DNA of 64,000 bases from Corythucha ciliata. Lineage: Eukaryota > Arthropoda > Insecta > Hemiptera > Tingidae. Below, piece after piece: positions 11,201 through 21,990 of this stretch. Where the stretch lies: the NCBI GenBank assembly GCA_038030265.1, contig CM075939.1:28253253-28317252 (forward strand). The letters run 5' to 3'. Made by a program: the position numbers and the translations under genes. Below the pieces are notes generated by a model that was given only the letters and a program-made list of their open reading frames with translations, was not told the origin of the DNA and did not search any database. Position 1 is the stretch's first letter, and every line of letters begins with the position of its first letter.

Positions 11201-11860
11201 AACATTCAACATTGAATCCTGCGTACGGGGGAAACTGAATGAAGGAGGGTGTTTTCTGTTAAGGATATAGGTAGTAAAGGAATCTCGTTTGAATCCCGAG
11301 TATTCTGCTCTGCTGCATACATTGTGTTTCGAAAATATTCATATTTTCAAATTCAAGGCACCCACAATGTTGCGTGAAAAGGAAAAAGTAACTCGTGATG
11401 ACATTATTATTATTGTTATTATTGAATTTTAAGCCGCATTATGGCAAATTCCACTTTGCAAGAAATTCAGTTCTGGGGCCGAGCACCCGTTTTCTCTTAT
11501 TCATATCGTACATGTTAACGGACAAGACGAGCGGAACGGAAATGCTAGGCCATAGAGTAAACTTTCATGCAAACGGAATTCGCAGTTGACGATTTATTCT
11601 TAGGACCTTTAAACACTAGGGGAAAACGCTCTCAGGGTTTTGGCTTCTGTTTTCATCTTCCTCTACTTCTTTTTCTGCGGTTTCCCCTTCCTGGGCTAAA
11701 GGCATCGTGAGAGAGAGAAAAAAAATTCTCTGACGATGCCTCCAGCCCCGGTCGGCGAAAGCTCAGTAAAATACGAAGGAGCGAAAACCTTAAAAATTAA
11801 TCATTAACTCATAACAATTAACTCGAACTTGTTCTAATAATATTAATTTCCGTTCACAGA
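8287..11860. other. No gene recognised
   Basis: Mixed intergenic sequence. Open frames are all under 100 codons, overlap on both strands and carry no recognisable domain. A 57-base hairpin lies at 11692-11748. Confidence 0.6.
11692..11748. other. Short imperfect hairpin
   Basis: AGGCATCGT pairs with ACGATGCCT, extended by GGGCT/AGCCC outside and AGAGA/TCTCT inside, around an A-rich loop. It is too short and its loop too small for a confident microRNA precursor call. Confidence 0.3.
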
Positions 11861-11867
11861 CCTACTT

Positions 11868-12012
11868 ATATATATATAGCAAATCGAACCGACCTTGGAT
11901 TCGTGTTCTAGGGGTTCTGAAACGTGAAAAAAAAGTATCACAACCCATATGTGCGACCATCAGGGCGAGACCAATAGGTAGTGCATTTTTTGAATGAAAT
12001 GCACTAAAATGA
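11868..12012 (+). repeat. Dispersed repeat, copy 1
   Basis: About 145 bases starting in TATATATATA. It resembles the reverse complement of 27056-27191, sharing the order TATATA, ATTCGTGTTCTAG, GGTTCTGAAAC, GAGACCAATAG and GAATGAAATGCACTAA. Family unknown. Confidence 0.6.
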
Positions 12013-12689
12013 AGATGAACACAACTTTGGGGCGTCATTTGAGACCAATTTGACGTGCCCAAGCTCAGGGTTTTCTCTATGAGCATCTTGGTATGATATG
12101 AGCATCTGTGTGCAAGCATTAATTCACCCCACACAATCGCCAACCCTTTTTTCCTAAAATGTACCAGGGATATGGAAACAGCAAACCCGCTAGGGATGCC
12201 ACAGATAGCTTATTGTGCCCAATCTCAGCCTGCCGAAAGGGAAGGGATCTGCGGGTCATGTCCAGGTAGCTATCGATTATACGGCCTGCAGATTTAATCG
12301 ATTTCAATGGCATGCCGTGCCCAGGGGCATCAAATAAACGATAAAAGTAGTATTTTCCAGTAAGAACATTTCGTCTTGGCTGCTCACATTTCTTCAAGGA
12401 ATAGAGACCGCCTCGAATTTACTTCGCGATCACAACCCCAGCAGTGATCCAATAGCAAATCTGGTAGTTTCTGTGGATTCATCGATAAAAAGAAAAGCTC
12501 GGATCGCCTATTTTAATCTCTTAAGGAGTCAATTTTGTTGCAGCCAGACACACCTGAAGATGTATAAACAAGATGTAATTGACGTTTGTACAATTGTATT
12601 GAGGCGCCTGCAAGGATCGCCTCATAGAGCCAGACCAACACCTGTCGCGGGGCCCGGGGAGGAAATTTACATATATATCTAAATAAAGG

Positions 12690-13995
12690 AGTTTAACTCT
12701 CACTTAGCGTTAGATTGGGAGTTGTTCTCAATTTTAGCAGCAAATTGAAGTCATTCTCAGTTTTAGCCGAAAATCAGCGCAGTTTTCTTCACTTGTAAGC
12801 ATGAATTGGTACCTTTTCTCGATTTTGTACAAATCGTCTCCATGAACTTCAAAATGATGATTTTTCTCAATTTAAGCCGCAAATTAGTGTTTATTCTCAA
12901 TTTTAGCCGTCAATTATCGCTTTTTCTCAGAACAAAAGACGCGAATCAAAGGTAAACACAATTTTGCCGCAAAATGAGCAATTTGTCCCCCTTCTATTTA
13001 TTAATTTGACTTTTTCTCAATTTCAGTCAAAGTTGCTTCCTGTAACTGTAAATTGGCGTTTTTCTAAATTTTAGCAGCGAGTCAGCCGTTTTTTCACTTT
13101 CAGCCAAGAATTAGCGCTTATTCTATTTTATCCAAATTTGAAATTTTTTCATAGAAACCATGCCTACGAATTACCAGCGCTTTTTCTAAATTTTAGTTTT
13201 TTAGTTATACCAATTAGCGATTTTTCTCAATTAAGACCGCGAATGACCGGATTTCTAAATTTTAGCAGTGAAGTAGCACTTTCATCCTGTTATTCATATT
13301 TTTTTCCGAATTTAGAAAAAATTGCCTCCAGTAATGGTAAATGGTTTTATTTTTTATTTTAGTGTTAAATTTTGTCTCCATTTTAGCCACAAATTAATAT
13401 TCACTCTAATTTTGGCTAATAATAAGCGTTTATTCTCAATTTTAGCGGCGAAGTGGGACCTTTGCTCGCTAATAAATAAACGCAAATTGGTAATTTTCTC
13501 AATTTTCGCCGTAAATTTGCAATTTTTATCTATTTTCGCTCTGAATTATACGTTTTTCTTGACTTCAAACGCGATTTTTTCTTCATTTTCATAGCCATGA
13601 ATTACCGCTTTTTCACTTAAAGGTAGGACTTGGACTAATCCCTCGTATTGTGGCCCGCTATAGATTGTAGCGGCAAAAGCGGGTTTTCTATGTTTTTAGC
13701 GGGGCGGGATATTTTTGTATGTTTCGAACTTTTATTTGTTTGTCGAAAAAAACTATAAAATGCTTCCACCCTCTCGAAAAAATACACAGACAGGATATTT
13801 TAGCCGTTTCCGCTGTAAAATTACAACACGCTTATAAACCATCGAATCTCTGAAACCGCGAGCGGCGAAAAATAGCGGCACCCAAAAAGACCCGGATATT
13901 CTCAATTACTTTTATCCAGGAATTAGCGTTTTTCTCAATTTTAGTCATGATTTAGGATTTATTCTAATTTCGGCCGCAGATTACCGCGTTTCCCC
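12690..13995. repeat. Decayed minisatellite A
   Basis: A loose tandem array in which a unit near TTCTCAATTTTAGCCGCAAA followed by TTAGCG recurs about every 35-45 bases, with heavy substitution and indels. It runs to about 13620, is interrupted by unrelated sequence to about 13890, then resumes. No coding function is visible; open frames in it are by-products of the TTT-rich repeat. Confidence 0.65.
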
Positions 13996-16479
13996 ATGGG
14001 TGCTCCCGCTAATTTGGGCATCATGTTCCCAAATTCACCACTTCGCTCACGCGATTAGGTTACAAAACAAACAGAGGGCTCAAGGGGCCTCAGGTTCATT
14101 TTTTTGTTTAAATCAAAGGCTTTCAGTTTTTTTTCTGCTCGTCTTTATTTCAATGTTTACTTGGAAACTAAAATTAATTTGAAAAATAAATAAATAAATA
14201 AATGAAATTTCTCAATTTCAGTTTTGTTCTACTTTTCTTCTAGATTGCATCAGGGTTTGTTGTACGCTTTGATATGTAATGTAGAAGTAGGACTCAATGT
14301 TCATCCGATTGAACCCCTAAGAACATGGGAGTAAAAACGAACCTGAGCAGTTATACGATCGGGGGCCAATAAATATTCCATTACTCCCTACCAAGGCCGA
14401 CATAATATCGGTCATACCATTTTCTCCCGTTTGAGTCACTATCCAGGGAAGGAAAGTAATAAATGGGTAGGAACGTGAAGTAAGGGAGGGGGGGAGGATT
14501 TTTCCACCCCTTGAAACCTTCCCACACTCACACCGCGCAGTACTAAAACTCTCGTTTCAACACATATAGTGATAAAGGTCTCCACACTTACGCTCTCTCG
14601 TCTCCGCAAATTCCGCCACCCGTCACGTTTTTATGTGCATACTTTTAAACCTTTATGACAGATTTACGTTCGACTTATATTTTCCCGTCTCTCTCGTACT
14701 TTTTTTTTTTTTTCTTATGAGTAGAAACCCCTTAAGCCCTCAATCGTTGCCAAGCCAAGATTACATTGATTTTACTTTAAAACTAGCCTTTAAGTGATGG
14801 CTGTTTCTAAGGAAAGAAAGCCATTAAGGGAAACATTCCTGACGAAATTAAATCTAAAAGAAACGCAAAGCGATAAAACCTAATATCCGGCTTCCGAATA
14901 AGTATAGCGATAATGTTGAGTGAGAAGTCGTGACGATAATTGTACGGCAGTGTAGTAGCATCATAGCAGCGATTTAAAATTAAACATTTCAGAAGAGAGG
15001 GAAGGGGTAAAATTTTTCCTCCAACGGTACATTGATTTGATTTGATCCATGAATTTGTGTATAATGGTGAAGGGATGATATGTTGTTCAGGGTTCAATGA
15101 TTTCTCATCCTTTTTTGCCCTCTTCCGTAGAAGTTGGGTTTGATTCTTGAAATCAGCAATTATATGAGGTAATGCCAATGCCCTCCCTCTTTATTTTCGG
15201 CCCCTTGAACAAGCTTCTTTCTCACATTTTCAGGAGACACTATTTCATCTCCTTCAATAAAGAAGGTGTCTGACATCTCCTATTCGGTGGGCAAATAGCA
15301 AAATATGCACTAAAAAAAAGCCCCCTGTCGTATTTCTACTTCTTACTGGTGGTTTGTATATGCTTCTCCAAAAAAGCGAGAATGATCACCCATTTGCCAG
15401 AGAAAGAAGAAGTATCACAATATAAAAAGTGATTTAAAACTTCTGAATCTACCCTTTGCACAAAAAGTGTATAAGGTTGTACAATACATTATTCAACTAG
15501 GAGATTTCCCATTGGGAAACCCCACGACCATTTTCATTTTTCCTCTCTTTGTAAAACCCGCAGGAACGACATTTTCTTACATATTTATAACATCGAAGAA
15601 AAAAATACACAGTATTTCACTCTCGTATATTTTTCATAATGAAACCTGCTCTATCAATTGATGTAGCATTATTTGTATACCTGAAACCGCCTATTCCACA
15701 ACAATTTGTTAAAACGTCTCGCGGCAGCCAAGAATGTAGTTTAGCGGTTTTGCCCAACACCATTTGCCACCAAACGCTAAACGACCTTATCCTTGGAAGG
15801 ATTGAGTGACAAGAGGGATGGGGCTTCTCATCCTCCATTGAAGAAAACCACGCATTCCTGTTATAAGCGAGAACGTTTAAACACCCCACAATATAAGTGA
15901 AGGGAAACGGTGAGAATTCGTTTCCGTACTTGCCCGGTTGTACTAAAACCCTATACTTCGTTCTTCATCCTTTATCCTTACGGGAGTGGTTTGAAGATGA
16001 AAAAAAGGACAGAGAAACTTGTGCTAAAAAGAGATGTCGCTAATCTTCTCTAGCCGTGATGTAAACAAAGATAATCTGGCAATATTGGGAGGCCAACTGG
16101 AGTTTTCACTGGCATATGAAAATAAATATGAAAAAAATGCCTTTTGATGGTTCACATTCATTCGAGATCAACATCGAGATACATTTTAAGAGTTCTCTCA
16201 ATATAACCAGTTTTTTTTTTTTTTTAATCTCTATGAGCGTGAATCAATCAATTTAAGACAACATTTCAAGAAAAAAACGTGAAGTTTATTCGCATTCCTA
16301 AATTGAGCGTATTGAAATGAGGAAGGTGCAATGTATCGGAAATTTTGGTGGAAGACACTTTGTATCGTGAGCTACGGTTGAATAATACGATTGACATCCC
16401 TTTTCACCTCTGAAATGCGTGAAATATTTTTAATATTCACTTTTAATGGATGAATAGGAATAGGGTTCGATCAAAAGTC
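13996..16479. other. No gene recognised
   Basis: Intergenic sequence with homopolymer T tracts (14699-14714 and about 16211-16225). Open frames are short and show no domain. Confidence 0.55.
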
Positions 16480-16708
16480 AAGGGTTACATACCCCTCACA
16501 CATTATCCCCATACCGTTTTACGCGCAAAGTATTTGGAATTATCATTTTTTATAGTCTCATATGAAACCTTATAGCCTTGAGACAATAAAGGCAAATTTC
16601 ATTTCAACTTAATAAAATTACCAGTACTTTTATGATTTAATTTAAAATTCGAGGAAAGTCAAAATTGAAATTCAGGCTCTGCTGGTCTTGTCTCAAGACT
16701 ATAAGGTT
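16480..16708. repeat. Truncated copy of the 18.4 kb foldback element
   Basis: Matches the left arm and centre of the element at 18412-18775 (shared order: CCCCTC.CACATTATCCCC, CCGTTTTACG.GCAAAGTATTTGG, TTAAAATTCGAGGAAAGTCA, CTCTGCTGG, GTCTCAAGACTA). It stops at AAGGTT, so the outer right arm is missing. It lies just outside the left end of Gypsy element 1. Confidence 0.7.
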
Positions 16709-16739
16709 ATAGATTCTAGGCTACTAGAAGACTAGAACG

Positions 16740-17379
16740 AGTATACGAGAAGATCACGGGAACAAAATGAATACTTTTTTTTGTACAGCCGGGCGTAAGG
16801 ACTCGAAATTCGACCGCTGGGAGAGTCTTGAGCGGGCGACATGAGGTTCATTCCGCCCGCCGGGCGTAAAGAAACATATCAGCCCGGTACGTCTTCTTTT
16901 AGGTCTTTTGTTGTTTTTTTGAAAATAGTTTTTCCTAATTTTGTTTTTTAATTGTACATTAGCCAGAAAAACACAAAAATAAGCACTGTAAATTACGCTG
17001 AGAGGCGATTGAAGTTCTCTCTGTATCAGCTACGTCATCCTTCCATTCGCTGGCTAAAGTGTGTGTTCACTTCAGTTTATTAAGCAAACCATATGATATG
17101 CGTCTGTGGAGTCCGTGCAACCAATCAAAATGCTTCATTTTTCGAAGGAATTAATTTTTCTTTGCATAGTAGACTCGACAGATGCACAGCACAAAGCTTC
17201 CGAACAGGGCTTTAAAGACTGGTTTTTATGATTACGTTTTATTGTAATATAAGGACTTCGGCTGTACAAAAAATAGCGTACAACACGCGGGCGGTATTCC
17301 TCATTACACCGCCCTTGGATCGTAATTTACTATTTTTTAAAAACTCATTGAAACAAAAATCACATGACTGGCTACATCA
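16740..17379 (-). repeat. Gypsy element 1, 3' LTR, split by an insertion
   Basis: The parts 16740-16780 and about 17328-17379 together match the 5' LTR at 21426-21511 (CGAGAAGAT, GGGAACA, GAATACTTTTT, then AAACTCATT, AAACAAAAAT, ATGACTGG, TACATCA). The element at 16786-17333 separates them. Confidence 0.75.
16786..17333 (+). repeat. Insertion in the 3' LTR, second copy of the 28.4 kb TIR family
   Basis: Begins with CAGCCGGGCGTAAGGACTCG and is similar over most of its length to 28350-28940. The right terminal inverted repeat seen at 29060-29100 is missing here; the copy ends in ATCGTAATTTACTATTTTTT against LTR sequence. Inside (about 17085-17213) is a decayed copy of the PIF-like MITE seen at 41881-42017, recognisable by TGTGGAGTC, AATGCTTCATTTTTCGA and a CCGAACAGGGCTTTA end. 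Confidence 0.6.
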
Positions 17380-18340
17380 TCTCTCCCTCTTCTTCTGACA
17401 GACGTTTCTTCATCTGCTCCGAGAGATATTTTCGGAAGCTTTGGCTGTTTTTTACCAACGAGCTTATTCGAGTCTATTTGTTTCACCACTATTCCCTTCT
17501 GCCATTTCTTAAACTTGTGGCCGTAGTAACGAACGTAGACCATTTCGTTTTGTCGACTTTAGGCTGATGGACGTTCAGATAAGTTCTGATTTTCCTTCCG
17601 AGGAACAGTTCGGCTGGTGAAACGTTGGTGGCAGTGTGTGGAGTGCTTCGGTAATCCAGTAAAAACTCTTGAAGATGGTTCAAGAACCGGTCAGAAGTAT
17701 CTTTTTCATTGCACTCTTGAAAATGTCGACGTATTTTTCCACCTGACCGTTTGACGCAGGGTGGTAAACGGGAGTGGTTACGTGCTGGACGCCGTAGTCT
17801 GCGCAAAATTTTTTGAATTCTTCAGAAGCGAAAGCAGGTCCGTACTCGCTCACCCTCTCGAAAATGCCGAATTTGGAAATTATAGACTTCAAAATATTGA
17901 TTGTACTTGAAGTAGATGTTGAAACGACCGGAAAAATTTCGAACCATTTCGAATACGAATCGACGACCAGAAAACATTGCTTTTTGAAGAAAGGTCCAGC
18001 GAAATCTATATGAACTCGCTCCCAGGGTTTCAACGATGGCGGCCAAGATGTCAAAGAATGGTTAGGGGCTGTGGGTGCAAAAATGTTACAAGCTTCGCAT
18101 TTGCGGGCTATTTCCTCTATGACGCGGTCAAAATTTGGCCATCAGAAGTGCTCTAGAGCTCGGGACTTCATTTTGACAACGCCAATGTGTGACCTATGGA
18201 GTGTTCCTAAAATTTCTTGTTGGAGAATTTTCGGAATAACGGTCCTCAATCCCCAGATCAAGCAACCATTGTGAATAGAAAGTCTTTTTTGATGAAGTAC
18301 GGCTTCAAATCGATATCGTTGTTTGATGGGGGCCAACCGT
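17380..18340 (-). pseudogene. Gypsy element 1 integrase
   Basis: Read right to left: the HHCC zinc finger begins with LHRSHIGVVKMKSR near 18180 and continues into CEAC near 18090 in a shifted frame. The catalytic core follows at 17680-18054 with HIDFAGPF (first Asp), SEYGPAF and NGQVEKYV (Glu). The second catalytic position, normally Asp in SDNGPQF, is Glu here, a likely loss-of-function change. The C-terminal part (17489-17806) has LDYRSTPHTATNVSPAELF, the usual Gypsy block after the core, and overlaps the core in another frame. Integrase would insert the cDNA copy into the genome; this one is dead through the frame breaks and the changed residue. Confidence 0.8.
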
Positions 18341-18411
18341 TTTTAACGAAATAAATAACCTTTTTGAGAATAAAGTCTTTTTTTTTTGGCAATGACACTA
18401 CAGTTGACCAT

Positions 18412-18775
18412 CAAGGGGCATACAAATCCTACCCCTCGCACATTATCCCCTCACCGTTTTACGGGCAAAGTATTTGGAGTATTTCATTTTTTATGGTCTC
18501 GTATGAAACCTTATAGTCTTGAGACTTGCCCAGCAGAGCCCGAATTTCAATTTTGACTTTCCTCGAATTTTAAATTAAATTCATAACTTTACTAGTAATT
18601 TTATAAAGTTAATTTAAAATTCGAGGAAAGTCAAGATTGAAATTCGGGCTCTGCTGGGCAAGTCTCAAGACTACAAGGTTTAATATGAGACCATAAAAAA
18701 TGAAATATTCGAAATTCTTTGCGCGTAAAACGGCGAGGGGATACTGGGCGAGTGGTAGTACTTGTATGCCCCCTT
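18412..18775. mobile_element. 364-bp foldback (MITE-like) element inside Gypsy element 1
   Basis: Nearly the whole length is two inverted arms meeting near 18594. The outer ends read GGGGCATACAA and TTGTATGCCCC, and the arms are closest around TTGCCCAGCAGAGCCCGAAT and its complement. It is flanked by TCAA on the left and TTAA on the right, which could be a decayed TTAA target duplication, though the ends do not look like piggyBac ends. It separates RNase H from integrase sequence. A truncated relative lies at 16480-16708. Confidence 0.75.
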
Positions 18776-20300
18776 AAAGCACTTCTGAGCTTCACTTTGA
18801 ATAGTGGATACGACTTGATTAAATCCCCCATCATCTTCATCGAAGCCATCATTACTTCTACATGGCAAACGGCTGAGTCCATCACTTTTCCAAAGTTCCT
18901 AGTTGAAATGAACTCGACGGTGTACGTATAATTGGTGAGTAAAAGTGCCCATCTTTGCAATCGATTAGAAGTTGCAACTGGAACATTTTTATGATTTATG
19001 ATAACATTTTTAAGCACGGTTTATGATCCGTTTGAAGAATAAAAGTTCTGCCTACAATATAAGGCTTGAACGTTTTAACGGCATAAATGATCGCCAAAGC
19101 CTCTCGTTCTATTTGAGAATAATTGGTTTCAGCAGGCGTCAAAGTCTTAGAGACATACGCGATAGGACGTTCGCTCCCATCGGAAAATCTGTGCAATAAA
19201 CTACAGCCAATTCCGATCGTAGACGCATCGGCTGCGACTACCAGGAGAAGATCCGGTGAATAATGAACGAGACTTGGGGCTGATATTAATGCGTCCATCA
19301 GCATCCTGAAAGCGTTTTCGCAAGCAGTCGACCATATCTAGGAAACATTTTTCCTACGTAAACAGTTAAGAGGATGACACATGTTCGAATAGTTCTTGAT
19401 AATTTTTGAGAAAGAATTTACCATTCCTAGAAAAGACTCCAGCTGTTTCAAATTCTCAGGGGCAGGCATATCGAGAACCGCTTGGACTTTTTCTGGAAGT
19501 GTATGTAGTCCAGCTTTGGATATTTTGTGGCCTAAACAAGTCACCGACGGCTGTAGAAATTTACATTTATCCTTTTTAACCCTGAATCCATATTCTTCAA
19601 TTCGTTTCAAAACTTCAGACAAATTTTTTAAATGTTCCAAGTCATTTTATCCTGTAACTACAAATCATCCAAAAAGCAACAAGTGTTTGGTACATTTTTT
19701 AGCATGTTCGCCATTGCTCTTTGGAAAATAGATGGCGCAGGAGCAACGCCGAAACAAAGTCTAGTATATTGGAAAAGACCTTGATTGGTATTTATGACGA
19801 GCAAGTTTTTACTTTCTTCATCGACCGGTACAGAAAGGTAGGCGTCGGATAGGTCGAGAACGGAAAACTATTCTCCGTTTTGTAATTTTGAGAATATTTC
19901 ATCCAGCGTTGGTAGTGGATAAGTTTGAGGTTCTAGAAGCTTGGTGTAACCCAGTAGAAAAATCAGCGCAAAGACTAATTTTTCCTGTCGGTTTTCTAAC
20001 AATGACGCAAGGAGCGGCCAAAGACGACGTTTCAATTGGTTTGAGAATTCCAGACGACACTAATCTCTAATCTCTCTACTAGTCTCTCAGGGCGTAAGGA
20101 ACAGGCCTAGCCTTACGAAATGTTGGTGAAACTCCAGCTTTAAGGGGAAGAGAGGCCAAAACTTTGCTACAATGGCCAAATTGTTCATCAAAAACGTTGC
20201 GATGTTTGACGAGCATTGAATCTATATCGAGAGGACGAATCGATGGAACCCCCATTCTATCGAATGGGAACTGATTTTGAGAGGAAATATCCAATCTCTT
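18776..20300 (-). pseudogene. Gypsy element 1 reverse transcriptase and RNase H
   Basis: Right to left: RT N-terminal region (20079-20294); motif A with VLDLSDAYLSVPVD near 19850; FGVAPAPSIFQR near 19740; the catalytic box read as CFLDDL near 19660; thumb (19338-19640) with CLGHKISKAGL and LESFLGMVNSF; RNase H (18996-19304) with AADASTIGIG, IEREALAI and TDHKP; then a connection segment to about 18780. RT copies the element RNA and RNase H degrades it. At least four frame changes or stops separate these parts, including stops around 19650 and 19870 and a break near 20080. Small reading frames on the plus strand here are shadows. Confidence 0.8.
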
Positions 20301-20301
20301 C

Positions 20302-21400
20302 CTAATGAATCGTGATGCTCACCCTTGACGACGTATAGCAATAGGACCTTTTGTATCGAACATTCACCAATTCTTCACCGAGTACTGGATTACGGTGACC
20401 ACTGTAGGAAACAAACGACTTTCTTGGTGGTTTGAGGGTTACCTCAGTTTTCAGAAATGACCACGTCTTTTCGGAAATGATAGTAACTGGACTACCCGTG
20501 TCAAGGGTAAGGCTAACGTTCCTTGAATTAATGGTGACCGGAATTATAATTGCTTCGCCCGACTTGCTGGTATTTAACGCGAGTAAGTCAAGAGAATTCA
20601 AAGAATTTTCGTTGATCTCCCTGACTTTAGAATTTTACCCTTTCTCCGCAGACCGACATACTTTGGAAATGTGGCCAAGACGCCCACAGTTATTACATTT
20701 TGCGTCTTTGAACTTGCATGTTTTCCTCATGTGCTGCCCTCCACAAGAGAAACAACGTCCGAATTTTGAAACATTGACGGGAGAAGCATCTTCGGTGTCA
20801 GAATTGTTGTTGTTTTCCGGGGCAAACACGATTTCAAGAGTTTTGCTAGCCTCTAGTAACTCATGGAAAGACAAGTAATCTGTCTGAAGCAGAACGGATC
20901 GAATCTTACGGTCTGAAACACCCATTATGAATGCGGTAGTTAACGCTTCTTGATAGAAGTCTCTTTATTTGCGCCGATTGGCAAAATTCGTTTAAAGTCT
21001 CGTCCTGTTGTTTCATCGAGGAAAAACGTACTCTCTCGCAAGTTTTTAGACGCGGCGGTTTGAAATGTTTGGAAAGTAATTCAAACAGCTCGGAGCAAGA
21101 ATATTCTTCGACATTTTTCAGTTTACACAAATTAACTAAAATACTCAAAACCGAGAACTACAAATGCCCAACTAGCAAACATATTTTTGTTACCTCGTCT
21201 TTAAATTAAGAGAGCCGTAGTGCAGTGGAGAATTTCAAGTACCACACGTCCAGGTGGCATGTCTCAGGATAGAAATTTTCGCGTTTGATCGTCATATGAT
21301 GACTACTTCTTTGTGACTCATTAAACGAAGTGCTAGTGTTCTGTGGAGTCGAGCAATGGTCGCTGACCTGCCGATCTTTCTTTTTCGGCATCAGACTCAA
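20302..21400 (-). pseudogene. Gypsy element 1 gag and protease
   Basis: Gag begins near 21400 (MSLMPKKKDRQ) and is broken into three frames (about 21206-21400, 20906-21148, 20635-20925). The nucleocapsid part at 20635-20925 has two CCHC knuckles, CFSCGGQHMRKTC and CNNCGRLGHISKVC, which bind the packaged RNA. The aspartic protease (20302-20601) keeps its LTLDTGSPVTI active-site motif. The stop between knuckles and protease and the breaks in gag mean no full polyprotein can be made from this copy. Confidence 0.8.
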
Positions 21401-21425
21401 CAGCTTTTATCCTCGTCGTCAGTAA

Positions 21426-21511
21426 TGTGTACGAGAAGATTGTGGGAACAGAGCGAATACTTTTTATTTTTAAAACTCATTAAAACAAAAATTATATGAC
21501 TGGTTACATCA
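21426..21511 (-). repeat. Gypsy element 1, 5' LTR
   Basis: 86 bp, matching the split LTR at the left end. On the minus strand it begins TGATGTAACC and ends GTACACA. Confidence 0.7.
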
Positions 21512-21552
21512 CCCTTCAATCATGGTTTCAAATAATCACGTGTCTTCCTCAT

Positions 21553-21717
21553 CGGTCGCGGTCAGGGGTATCAGGTTGGTTGGTAGGCAAACAAAGTTCA
21601 GTAGTTCAATTGGTTCAATCATCACTGCTCAGTTGTTGTCGTCATGGTGACATGGTGAAGGGGGGTCGTTTGCCCTCCAACCAGTGTAGCCTCCTTAGCA
21701 ACCTGACCGCGACCGAT
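21553..21717. mobile_element. 165-bp foldback element
   Basis: The ends TCGGTCGCGGTCAGG and CCTGACCGCGACCGA are exact reverse complements (15 bp). The next bases pair loosely through GGTTGG.TGG.GGCAAAC. It lies directly beside the 5' end of Gypsy element 1. Confidence 0.65.
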
Positions 21718-21747
21718 AACTTGTATTTTTTTTTACTCATTTTATTT

Positions 21748-21990
21748 TTATTTTTCGCACCAGTCGTTCAGGCAATCCTCTATAACCCTTACTTGCGACA
21801 ACACCACAGAAGTCACACGATCACTAATCATCAATGTGGTACCATCCGCGTACAACACAGAGGAGACCGCGTACAACGCAGAGGAGAATACACGCTGATC
21901 GAGAAGCAGCGGCAGGTCATTAGTGGAAACCAGAAACAATGTGAGGCCCAGGGCGGATCCCAGGGGGAACACTAACCCGAGTTCACGCTG
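21748..21990 (-). pseudogene. Fragment of a non-LTR reverse transcriptase
   Basis: The minus strand reads PLGSALGLTLFLVSTNDLP, a decayed form of the RT block PQGSxLGPxLFLxYxNDL, followed about 25 residues on by LYADGTTLMIS, a decayed YADD box with Gly for the second Asp. Only this short piece of the RT palm remains, with no upstream or downstream parts. It is a relic of a Jockey/CR1-like LINE. Confidence 0.7.

Larger units (their letters stand above)
16740..21511 (-). mobile_element. Ty3/Gypsy element 1 (Mag-like), decayed
   Basis: An LTR retrotransposon in minus orientation: 5' LTR at 21426-21511, gag, protease, RT, RNase H and integrase, then the 3' LTR at the left end. The LTR is only about 86 bp and the strand reads TGATGT at its start, like the very short LTRs of the Mag lineage. 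Just inside the 5' LTR (minus strand, ending near 21421) the sequence TGACGACGAGGATAAAA resembles a primer-binding site. Two later insertions, 16786-17333 in the 3' LTR and 18412-18775 in pol, account for about 0.9 kb. Without them the element is near 3.85 kb. Every coding region is broken by frameshifts or stops. Confidence 0.85.

Noticed and set aside
11692..11748. microRNA precursor
   Set aside because: Stem too short and loop too small for a typical animal precursor.
12555..12580. Third hammerhead core at CTGAAGATG
   Set aside because: No helix II and no GAAAC follow it.
13138..13594. Phe-rich 74- and 90-codon frames
   Set aside because: Translation of the TTT-rich minisatellite A; no codon-like constraint is apparent.
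18412..18775. piggyBac-like element because of TCAA/TTAA flanks
   Set aside because: The ends begin GGGGCAT rather than the usual piggyBac CCC-type end, and only one flank is TTAA; class left open.
20432..20878. 148-codon open frame on the plus strand
   Set aside because: Antisense to the zinc knuckles and protease of Gypsy element 1, which explain the sequence fully.
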